Source: a bacterium (lineage in GTDB: Bacteria; Bacteroidota; Bacteroidia; Cytophagales; Thermonemataceae). Taken from it: a stretch of DNA of 11,726 bases. This document shows, in pieces, positions 6,058 to 11,726 of this stretch. The stretch covers positions 1 to 11,726 of the forward strand of contig JANYGM010000470.1 of the NCBI GenBank assembly GCA_025362415.1, written 5' to 3'. Both the position numbers and the translations under genes were made by a program. The first letter of the stretch is position 1; each line of letters starts with the position of its first letter. A model generated the notes under the pieces. The model was not told the DNA's origin. It worked only from the letters and a program-made list of their open reading frames with translations, and made no database searches.

Positions 6058-6906
6058 TTATTTGTGGCTTTCTAGGTACTCACGTACACCTGAAAGACCA
6101 ATATAGCTATTTATAATTTCTTGAGGAATATTTTTGATGGGATTATGTGATATACTAAGCTGTTCTAATAGTGGAAAATGATTGAGCATTTCTAGTGAAA
6201 GTTCTGAAATATTATTATGACCCAAACCCAGGTATGTTAAATTCTGTAGTTTTTTTAAAAATGAAATATCAGAAATATTATTATGATCCATAACCAAAGT
6301 TGTCAATTTATCTAACTCTTTCAAAAAGAAAATGTCTGAGATATTATTTGAATATAAATTTAAATAAGTTATTTTTTCCAAATCTTCCAAAACAGAAATA
6401 TCAGAGATTTTGTTAATGCCCAAGTCCAAACTTGTCAAATTTCTCATTCTTTTTAGAAAAGAAATAGTAGAAATTTTTTCACAAGCCAAACTTAAACTTG
6501 TCAAATTTGACAAATCATTTAAAAAAGAAATATTAAAAAAACTTTTGTTACCTGCTAAATCCAAAGTAGTTAAATTGGGTAAATATTTAAGAAAAGAAAT
6601 ATCAGAGATTTTATTATGGCTCAAGTCCAATTTTTTTAGATATGGCAGGTAACTTAGAATATTAACTTTAAAAATTTTGTTTGCACGCACGTTTAAACTC
6701 ACTAAATTGGGTAAATATTTAAGAAAAGAAATATCAGAGATTTTATTATGTCCTACATTTAGCCCTATCACTTTTTGCATATCATCAAGCAAATAATTGT
6801 TTCTTGCCTGCCAATGAGTTCCTAAAATATCACCAAGTTTTTTAGTTTCTATAAGTGTAAAGCCATAAGTTTCTTCCAAATAAAGAATTTCTGGGGGTTT
6901 TAACAT
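6058..6906 (-). CDS. Leucine-rich-repeat protein (SDS22/internalin type)
   Basis: The 282-residue protein has a short N-terminal segment of about 45 residues and then roughly ten 22-residue leucine-rich repeats of the form LTxLxLxxNxISDISFLKxL. This is the SDS22/internalin pattern, which builds a curved protein-binding surface. There is no signal peptide or membrane segment, so it is probably cytoplasmic. The last residues (NPIKNIPQEIINS, then VREYLESHK) resemble the cap that joins LRRs to the Roc-COR GTPase module in ROCO proteins, but no GTPase follows: a TAA stop comes at once. It may be a stand-alone LRR protein or a remnant of a larger one. It lies downstream of the zeta-like kinase and its partner on the same strand, 87 bases away, so co-transcription is possible. 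Confidence 0.85.
   Translation of the reverse strand: MLKPPEILYLEETYGFTLIETKKLGDILGTHWQARNNYLLDDMQKVIGLNVGHNKISDISFLKYLPNLVSLNVRANKIFKVNILSYLPYLKKLDLSHNKISDISFLKYLPNLTTLDLAGNKSFFNISFLNDLSNLTSLSLACEKISTISFLKRMRNLTSLDLGINKISDISVLEDLEKITYLNLYSNNISDIFFLKELDKLTTLVMDHNNISDISFLKKLQNLTYLGLGHNNISELSLEMLNHFPLLEQLSISHNPIKNIPQEIINSYIGLSGVREYLESHK
6571..6618. repeat. 48-bp exact direct repeat within the LRR gene, copy 1
   Basis: This 48-base block is identical to 6703-6750. The offset of 132 bases equals exactly two 22-codon LRR units, so the repeats stay in frame. It encodes the segment HNKISDISFLKYLPNL. Confidence 0.95.
6703..6750. repeat. 48-bp exact direct repeat within the LRR gene, copy 2
   Basis: Identical to 6571-6618. 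The other LRR units of this gene show more divergence at the DNA level, so this pair marks a recent duplication or gene conversion, and recombination between the copies would remove exactly two repeats. Confidence 0.95.
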
Positions 6907-6995
6907 ATTGATAAAAATATTTATATTTTTTTTAACAATTTCTCTAAATCTTTAGTATTTTAAAGATTGGGAAAGCTATTTATAAAACCATTTTA

Positions 6996-7208
6996 CTATT
7001 TGTCGTCTTCAAAAGGGCTTTTTGTGGTTATTTCTCCGTTAAGTTCGTAGTAGATTATCCCATTTTCTGAAAAAACATTAGGCACGCCTAGTCTGCGGTT
7101 CTCTTCTTTTGCCCTGCGGACTGCTTTTTTTGCTATTAAGTCCATTCTTACGGAAAATTTGTATCTCTCTATATTGTCAAATTCTTTGACTTCTTTAATC
7201 TCTTTCAT
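6996..7208 (-). CDS. Small protein, candidate antitoxin of the zeta-like kinase
   Basis: The 70-residue product is charged. Its N-terminal half looks helical (Lys/Glu/Arg-rich, about 1-40). The C-terminal part reads GVPNVFSENGIIYYELNGEITTKSPF, cited here only as the pattern NG-IYYEL-NGEI-TKSPF, a likely beta hairpin. I have seen this tail in uncharacterised Bacteroidota proteins encoded next to zeta-like kinases. Its ATG lies inside the last codons of the kinase gene (14-base overlap at 7195-7208), so the two are almost certainly translated from one message. That coupling supports a partner or antitoxin role. No DNA-binding motif is evident and no direct homology to epsilon antitoxin is seen. 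The function is inferred from context. Confidence 0.75.
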   Translation of the reverse strand: MKEIKEVKEFDNIERYKFSVRMDLIAKKAVRRAKEENRRLGVPNVFSENGIIYYELNGEITTKSPFEDDK

Positions 7209-7776
7209 ATTTATCTAAATTTTGGTTAAAAATTTCAAAATACTCCCAATTAGTAACAGATGCGTCATCTATGCCACCACCTGTAGCTACAGCCTCTATA
7301 ACAACACTTGCATTATAATACATTTTCCAGTCATCTGCCAAATCTTTGTATCTATACCAAAAATTATGCAAACTTCTATAGTACCTACGCCTTACAATAT
7401 CATCAGGAATAAAATGCCCACCTTTTTGTACTCTAGCTTTGATACGCTTAATGCACGTTTCTGCGCTATCCAAATAAACATAAATAATTGAAATATTGTA
7501 GTTATTTTCTTTTGCTTTTTTGACAATATTAAGCAGAGATTTTCCAGACAAAGTGCTTTCCACAATAAAACTAACTTCATCTTTGATAAGTTCATAAATC
7601 TTATCAAAAAACATTCTACCCGCTTTTACAGATGCTGCATTTGTTTTTGGCTCATCTAATTCTTTCTCAATTTCATCAGCGTTTAAGAAAAAATAGTTTG
7701 TTTGTTCTATCAAATCAACTGCAAAAGTTGATTTTCCAGAGCCATTTGCACCACCAAGTATAAAAATTTCTTTCAT
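7195..7776 (-). CDS. Zeta-toxin-like P-loop kinase
   Basis: The 193-residue protein has a Walker A motif GGANGSGKST (8-17), LNADEI with Asp34 in the place of the zeta catalytic base, and FIVEST (70-75), matching the Glu/Thr pair of the zeta substrate site. It also has GGHFIPDDIVRRRY (119-132), whose arginines should form the lid that contacts ATP. Plasmid zeta toxins phosphorylate UDP-N-acetylglucosamine and block cell-wall synthesis. Chromosomal members of this wider family are less well studied and may use other substrates. It is the first gene of a two-gene unit and overlaps the small gene downstream. Canonical epsilon-zeta modules have the antitoxin upstream, so the order here is reversed. 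No promoter box could be placed upstream of 7776. Confidence 0.85.
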   Translation of the reverse strand: MKEIFILGGANGSGKSTFAVDLIEQTNYFFLNADEIEKELDEPKTNAASVKAGRMFFDKIYELIKDEVSFIVESTLSGKSLLNIVKKAKENNYNISIIYVYLDSAETCIKRIKARVQKGGHFIPDDIVRRRYYRSLHNFWYRYKDLADDWKMYYNASVVIEAVATGGGIDDASVTNWEYFEIFNQNLDKYERD

Positions 7777-7902
7777 TATTTTTCAATGATTTTATAAAAA
7801 CCTAAATACCACAAACTCCCAAGAAGTGTATTAAAGTATCTTTCCAAATAGGAGAAATGCTTTTTGGTGGCATTATTATTGACCCCACAAAGAAATAATA
7901 GA

Positions 7903-7985
7903 CTTCTTACGAAAGGCTATCAAGTTGGCATTTATTAAACAAACAAGAATTTGAATGCATTATTGAACTTGTAAATGTTGTGTAA
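7903..7985 (+). pseudogene. Decayed fragment of an EVE-domain gene 3' end
   Basis: Read on the plus strand, 7904-7939 encodes LRKAIKLAFIK, matching LKKPITLAFIK of the intact EVE protein; TTGGCATTTATTAA is identical in both. After a deletion of about 70 bases and a frame change, 7944-7985 encodes QEFECIIELVNVV then stop, matching QEFERVLELANM then stop. The order, strand and stop position agree with the intact gene, so this is a diverged copy of its last third, not chance. The upstream two-thirds of the gene is not detectable. Confidence 0.75.
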
Positions 7986-8053
7986 ATCCTATGTTTAAGT
8001 ATAATTGCCACAAATGCACAGATGTTTTGATAGCGACATTATATGTTTGTATT

Positions 8054-8074
8054 CGTGGGGTATAAAACCCCACG
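8054..8074. repeat. GC-rich hairpin, left member
   Basis: CGTGGGGT (8054-8061) pairs with ACCCCACG (8067-8074) around ATAAA. It shares its core with the hairpin at 8115-8135 in inverted orientation. Confidence 0.8.
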
Positions 8075-8114
8075 TTACTGACTTTTGGCTAAAAATATGT
8101 TTTAAAATCAGTAG

Positions 8115-8135
8115 CGCAGGGTTTTATACCCTGCG
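8115..8135. repeat. GC-rich hairpin, right member
   Basis: CGCAGGGT (8115-8122) pairs with ACCCTGCG (8128-8135) around TTTAT. Compared with the reversed left hairpin it differs at two stem pairs, and both changes are matched on the opposite side, so pairing is kept. Confidence 0.8.
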
Positions 8136-8239
8136 TCTCAAAATAAAGCCTACTAATTTGTAATGTCGTTGTCTAGTTTATTGCTGTATTTATCTGTGTA
8201 TCTGTGGCATTAAATTTTATATTTGTGTTGAAAATCTCA

Positions 8240-10030
8240 CTAATTTTTCTTCACCAAAATACTAAGTTCCTTGAGTTGTTCATCAGAAATAACAGAAGGA
8301 GAATCTATCATTACATCACGTCCAGCATTGTTTTTAGGGAATGCAATAAAATCTCTGATACTATCCGCACCACCAAAAAGAGAACATAATCTATCAAAAC
8401 CAAAAGCAATACCACCGTGAGGAGGCGCACCATATTTAAAAGCATTCATCAAAAATCCAAACTGACTTTCTGCATCTTCTTTGCTGAAACCCAATAAAGC
8501 AAACATTTTTGCCTGCAAATCCTTATCAAAAATACGAATAGAACCACCGCCAACCTCAACACCATTGATGACCAAATCATAAGCATTTGCACGCACCAGA
8601 GCAGGATTTGTTTGCAAAAGTTCCAAATCTTCTGGTTTTGGAGAAGTAAAAGGGTGGTGCATTGCGTGAAAACGCTTGCTTTCCTCGTCCCAATCAAGCA
8701 AAGGAAAATCTATTACCCAAAGCGTTGAAAACGTGTTTTTATCTCTAAGTCCCAACTGACTGCCCATCTCCAAACGCAACTCACTTAATTGTTTGCGTAC
8801 TTTATTTGCCTCACCTGACAAAATAAGCATTAAATCACCTTTCTGAGCATTCATTTTTTCTGCCCAATTTTTCAAAACATCTTCCGAAAAGAATTTATCA
8901 ACAGAAGATTTAAGCGTTCCATCTTCATTATAACGTACATAAACCAATCCTTTTGCGCCAATTTGCGGTTTTTTGACAAATTCTGTGAGTTCGTCTAATT
9001 GTTTGCGTGTGTAATTTGCTGCATTTTTTGCACAAATTCCTACCACCATTTCAGCATCATTAAAAACAGGAAAAGTATCACCCACAAGGTTAGAAATGTG
9101 TTTTTCTGATGTTCTTAATACTATTTCATTAGATTTTAGTTCTACAAATTTCATTTCAAAACGTGTATCTGGTTTGTCGTTTCCGTAGGTGCGCATAGCC
9201 TCTGCGTAGGTCATACGAGGAAAATCAGCCAAATCAAGGTTTTTAATTTGCTTAAAAAGATGCTTTGTAAGCCCTTCAAAGGTATTTAAAATGTCTTCTT
9301 GCTCAATAAAGGACATTTCACAGTCTATTTGTGTAAACTCGGGCTGACGGTCTGCACGCAAATCCTCATCACGAAAACATTTCACAATTTGGTAGTATTT
9401 ATCAAAACCCGCCACCATCAAAAGTTGCTTAAAAGTCTGCGGAGATTGCGGTAAGGCATAAAATTGTCCTTCATTCATACGACTAGGCACTACAAAATCC
9501 CTTGCACCTTCTGGGGTAGATTTAATCAAAACAGGCGTTTCTACCTCAATAAAATCCAAATTATCCAAATAATTACGAGTAAAGCGTGCCATTTTGTGGC
9601 GTAATTCTAGGTTTTTGCGAACAATATTCCTGCGCAAATCTAGGTAGCGGTATTTCATACGGATTTCGTCACCGCCATCTGTTTCATCTTCAATTTTAAA
9701 TGGTGGCACTTCAGATGTATTAAGAATTTGCAGGCTAGAAACTCTTATTTCAATGTCGCCAGTAGGCATTTTATCATTTTTTGCGCTACGTTCAGCAATA
9801 TTTCCAGTTGCTTTTACGACAAATTCACGCCCTAATTGTCGTGCTATTTGGATACTTTTTTCATCTGTTTTTCCTTCTTCTAAGATAAGTTGCGTAACGC
9901 CATATCTATCACGCAAATCTATCCAAATAATGCCACCTTTGTCCCTTATTGTCTGTACCCAGCCACAAAGTGTTGCTTGTGCGCCTATATGCGCCATTCT
10001 TAATTCACCGCAGTTGTTAGTTCTTAACAT
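8240..10030 (-). CDS. aspS: Aspartyl-tRNA synthetase
   Basis: This class II synthetase charges tRNA-Asp with aspartate. The 596 residues match the bacterial type (about 590). An N-terminal OB-fold anticodon-binding domain (about 15-105, with CGWV and IWIDLRDR) is followed by the catalytic core: the flipping-loop segment PEGARDFVVPSR (173-184), QSPQTFKQLLM (195-205), and motif 2 CFRDEDLRADRQPEF (218-232). The bacterial GAD insertion domain spans about 290-410. Motif 3, GAPPHGGIAFGFDRL (534-548), holds the ATP-binding Arg. No key residue is missing. The start MLRTNNCGEL gives the usual N-terminus. The gene begins 24 bases after the DUF4276 gene on the same strand, and I see no separate promoter in that gap. 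Confidence 0.99.
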   Translation of the reverse strand: MLRTNNCGELRMAHIGAQATLCGWVQTIRDKGGIIWIDLRDRYGVTQLILEEGKTDEKSIQIARQLGREFVVKATGNIAERSAKNDKMPTGDIEIRVSSLQILNTSEVPPFKIEDETDGGDEIRMKYRYLDLRRNIVRKNLELRHKMARFTRNYLDNLDFIEVETPVLIKSTPEGARDFVVPSRMNEGQFYALPQSPQTFKQLLMVAGFDKYYQIVKCFRDEDLRADRQPEFTQIDCEMSFIEQEDILNTFEGLTKHLFKQIKNLDLADFPRMTYAEAMRTYGNDKPDTRFEMKFVELKSNEIVLRTSEKHISNLVGDTFPVFNDAEMVVGICAKNAANYTRKQLDELTEFVKKPQIGAKGLVYVRYNEDGTLKSSVDKFFSEDVLKNWAEKMNAQKGDLMLILSGEANKVRKQLSELRLEMGSQLGLRDKNTFSTLWVIDFPLLDWDEESKRFHAMHHPFTSPKPEDLELLQTNPALVRANAYDLVINGVEVGGGSIRIFDKDLQAKMFALLGFSKEDAESQFGFLMNAFKYGAPPHGGIAFGFDRLCSLFGGADSIRDFIAFPKNNAGRDVMIDSPSVISDEQLKELSILVKKN

Positions 10031-10054
10031 TTTTTATTTTATTGTTATTATATT

Positions 10055-10624
10055 TTAGTTATATTTTAATTTATTGATAAGTTTTTCAAAGTCAGCAAAA
10101 TCTTTTTCTAATTGTGTTGCATCTAAGCGTTTTAGAAGTTCAACAGCGTGTTTTATTTTGTGATATTGTCCTTTTTTGGTATCTTTGGTAAGATTTTTCA
10201 TTATTTTGTCAGGTTCGGAAAATTCAGTTGCTTTTTTCTGTGGCAATTTCTCCGAAATCTGCTTTTTCTTGTTATCCAAACCATAATAATCATCTAAAAT
10301 ATTGGGTTGCGACAAAAACCAACATTCCATTTCTTGTATCATATAAAATACGTTTTCTTTGTCATCAAGCAAATTATTTTCTTCCAAATCAGCTTCAATA
10401 GTGTCCTCTGGCTTATCCAAATCAACTAATAGCAAAAATAAATCTGCTTCACGTTGATTAGTTAGAAACTTATTGATGGTTTGCCCTTTCCCATCTCCAA
10501 GTATGATTTTAGGTAATTTTCCCTTTAGTTTTTGTTCTAATAATTTGGTAAAACCTTGACTTAAATCACCATTTGAGCTATTTGATTCTCCTTCTATAAA
10601 TAAAATAACTTTCTTAGCTGCCAT
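10055..10624 (-). CDS. DUF4276-family protein with TOPRIM-like acidic motif
   Basis: I start the gene at the ATG at 10624, giving 189 residues (MAAKKVILF...). An ATG at 10648 would add eight residues that fit the fold poorly and increase the overlap with the upstream gene from 11 to 35 bases. The protein opens with strand VILFIEGES (Glu11), later has LFLLLVDLD (Asp68, Asp70), and then IQEMECWFL (96-104). A Glu after the first strand, a DxD after a later strand and the (M)E-x-WFL motif are the marks of DUF4276, a TOPRIM-fold family likely to bind metal and cut or bind nucleic acid. The C-terminal part is Lys-rich. The overlap with the ATPase gene implies a functional pair. Related ATPase plus TOPRIM pairs (PARIS, RloA/RloB) act against phages; that this pair does so is inference. 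Confidence 0.82.
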   Translation of the reverse strand: MAAKKVILFIEGESNSSNGDLSQGFTKLLEQKLKGKLPKIILGDGKGQTINKFLTNQREADLFLLLVDLDKPEDTIEADLEENNLLDDKENVFYMIQEMECWFLSQPNILDDYYGLDNKKKQISEKLPQKKATEFSEPDKIMKNLTKDTKKGQYHKIKHAVELLKRLDATQLEKDFADFEKLINKLKYN

Positions 10625-11726
10625 AACGTAGCCCTCCAAAGTCTCCATTTCGCCACATTTTCCCTAAAAAAAACACGTCATACCAATCACTAAACTGCTC
10701 TTTTTTATATGAAATAATATCTGTAGCATTATCCTCATCTTTTTCAAAAACTCTTACATTTTCAATCTCAAAATAATTCAGCAAATTTTCAGAATGAGTA
10801 GAAATAATCATAGTAGTATTTTCTGATGCGTCTTTGATAGCATTTGCCACGTTAAGTAGCATATCTGGGTGCAAACCCACTTCTGGCTCATCTATGCAAA
10901 TAAAATTTCCTCGCTCAGGATTATATAAAATAGCAAGCAAGCACAAATAACGCAAAGTTCCATCAGAAATATTACTTACGTGAATGGCACTATCAAGCCC
11001 ATTTTCCTCCAACATAAGTTCAATATTTCCACCTATCATATTAAAATCAAAACCCATAAAATTGGCATTTACATCATTCAGTTTTTCAATAATCTTACGG
11101 TATGCTGTTTTATGGTTGATTTTGATAGTATTTAGGATTTGTGGTAAGTTTGTACCATCAGCAAACAACCTTTTTTCTGACGTGGAAAGCATTGGTTTAC
11201 GAATAGGGCTTTTTGGCGTAGTATCAAAATAATCATAAACCATTATATCTTTAATGGCTTTTTTGATAGTTGTGAGCGTAAAATACCTATCTGTATCTGA
11301 TATTTCTTTTAAAACAAGCTCTTGCGGGTCGTAATCATTATATTTAACTAAACTCGTTTTATTGCTATCTGTTTGTACTTTTTCATTAAGTGTTCCATTT
11401 CCATTGGAAAAATCAAGATAAACAAACCCTTTATCATTGGTTATTTTTTCTTGAATATAAAAATTTGAAAAACTAGGAGATTTCGTAATAGTAATTTGAT
11501 AAATAATGTCATCAATAAACCTAAAACCATAATTAGCATTAGTTATTTTTTTGCTGTCAAGTTTGTATTCAATAATAATAGAAGACTTTTTTGTAGCATT
11601 ATTAGTGTTATTTCCTTTGAAAAAAATGTTATCAAAACCACCTAAATTCTCTAAAATATGCTTTTTAAGTCCAACACCTGCCACGCCTTCTTTTAACAAC
11701 TTTATAGCTTTCAAAAAATTAGATTT
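10614..11726 (-). CDS. AAA/ABC-type ATPase (AAA_21-like), N-terminus cut off by the window edge
   Basis: The frame is open to base 11726. The first residues visible, KSNFLKAIKLLKEG, are the end of a Walker A motif (GxxGxGKS-N) and the following helix, so the true start lies outside the window; the TTG at 11714 is not a start. The 370 visible residues include a variable middle, LFADGTNLPQIL (about 187-198), the ABC-type signature ISDGT (253-257), Walker B FICIDEPEVGLHP (275-287) with the catalytic Glu, and the switch ISTHSE (308-313). The C-terminus ends MWRNGDFGGLRYGS. This is a single-gene SMC/ABC-like ATPase of the kind found in OLD-like and PARIS/Rlo systems. No nuclease domain follows in the same protein; instead the TOPRIM-like DUF4276 gene overlaps its last 11 bases (10614-10624). 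Confidence 0.88.
   Translation of the reverse strand, partial: KSNFLKAIKLLKEGVAGVGLKKHILENLGGFDNIFFKGNNTNNATKKSSIIIEYKLDSKKITNANYGFRFIDDIIYQITITKSPSFSNFYIQEKITNDKGFVYLDFSNGNGTLNEKVQTDSNKTSLVKYNDYDPQELVLKEISDTDRYFTLTTIKKAIKDIMVYDYFDTTPKSPIRKPMLSTSEKRLFADGTNLPQILNTIKINHKTAYRKIIEKLNDVNANFMGFDFNMIGGNIELMLEENGLDSAIHVSNISDGTLRYLCLLAILYNPERGNFICIDEPEVGLHPDMLLNVANAIKDASENTTMIISTHSENLLNYFEIENVRVFEKDEDNATDIISYKKEQFSDWYDVFFLGKMWRNGDFGGLRYGS

Larger units (their letters stand above)
8007..8208. mobile_element. Nested inverted-repeat element, MITE-like
   Basis: The outer arms GCCACAAATGCACAGAT (8007-8023) and the reverse of 8192-8208 agree at 15 of 17 positions. An inner pair CGACATTA/TAATGTCG (8034-8041, 8161-8168) matches exactly. 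Within lie two GC-rich hairpins (8054-8074 and 8115-8135) that are inverted copies of each other, joined by TTACTGAC... and ...ATCAGTAG. The whole 202-base unit therefore folds on itself with side hairpins. It has no reading frame. A non-autonomous MITE-like element or a structured dispersed repeat is most likely. No clear target-site duplication was identified. Confidence 0.55.
7777..8239. other. Gene-free interval with EVE-gene relic and inverted-repeat element
   Basis: No intact gene is visible. The first part (7777-7900) is AT-rich spacer upstream of the zeta-like gene. It is followed by the EVE-gene relic (7903-7985) and then by a nested inverted-repeat element (8007-8208) that ends about 30 bases from the aspS stop codon. 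No typical terminator for aspS is seen. Confidence 0.6.

Noticed and set aside
6571..6750. Repeated sequence in the LRR gene as a CRISPR-like array
   Set aside because: The repeats are in frame with 22-codon leucine-rich repeats and encode the same protein motif; the spacing is that of the protein repeat.
6947..6968. AATCTTTA/TAAAGATT hairpin between the candidate antitoxin and the LRR gene as a terminator
   Set aside because: The 8-bp stem has little G or C and no T-run follows on the minus strand, so it is too weak to call.
7857..7866. Short match GAAATGCTTTT-GGT to the EVE gene as a further piece of the relic
   Set aside because: It is short and lies on the wrong side of the LAFIK match relative to the intact gene, so chance is more likely.
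8449..8697. Alternative minus-strand frame inside aspS
   Set aside because: It lies wholly within the conserved C-terminal part of aspS in another frame and has no features of its own.
11703..11714. TTG at 11714 as the start of the ATPase gene
   Set aside because: The frame stays open upstream to the window edge and reads KSNFL, the end of a Walker A motif, so the true start is outside the window.

Overview
The window looks like chromosomal DNA from a low-GC member of the Bacteroidota. The evidence is: (i) promoter-like sites of the Bacteroidota form TTTG-N18/19-TAnnTTTG upstream of the tRNA/tuf cluster and upstream of an EVE-domain gene; (ii) no Shine-Dalgarno sequences before the genes; (iii) the tRNA-Tyr/tRNA-Gly/tRNA-Thr/tuf order; (iv) a strongly AT-rich base composition. 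A marine or gliding Cytophagales relative is my best guess, but the sequence alone does not prove it.

Layout. Bases 1-362 hold no convincing gene but several strong hairpins. A secreted acidic-to-basic protein of unknown function follows (363-1208, +). It ends at a symmetrical terminator shared with a convergent EamA/DMT-family permease (1326-2267, -). After a repeat-rich gap and a terminator comes a housekeeping operon on the minus strand, tRNA-Tyr(GTA), tRNA-Gly(TCC), tRNA-Thr(GGT) and tuf (EF-Tu), driven by a promoter at 4289-4319. Next is a FabG-like SDR oxidoreductase (4484-5230, -), then 400 bases of dispersed-repeat debris, then an EVE-domain protein (5632-6048, +).

Bases 6058-7776 are an accessory cassette on the minus strand: a zeta-toxin-like P-loop kinase, an overlapping 70-aa partner (candidate antitoxin) and an internalin/SDS22-type leucine-rich-repeat protein. 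A decayed copy of the 3' end of the EVE gene lies on the far side of this cassette (about 7903-7985), so EVE-gene sequence brackets it. A roughly 200-base nested inverted-repeat element fills the gap before aspS.

The right end carries aspS (8240-10030, -). Just upstream and in the same direction is a two-gene unit: an AAA/ABC-type ATPase, cut by the window edge inside its Walker A motif, and a DUF4276-type protein with TOPRIM-like acidic residues. The ATPase plus TOPRIM arrangement resembles known two-gene anti-phage systems such as PARIS and RloA/RloB (AbiL). It is the best candidate in the window for an uncharacterised system, and it sits only 24 bases upstream of the essential aspS gene.
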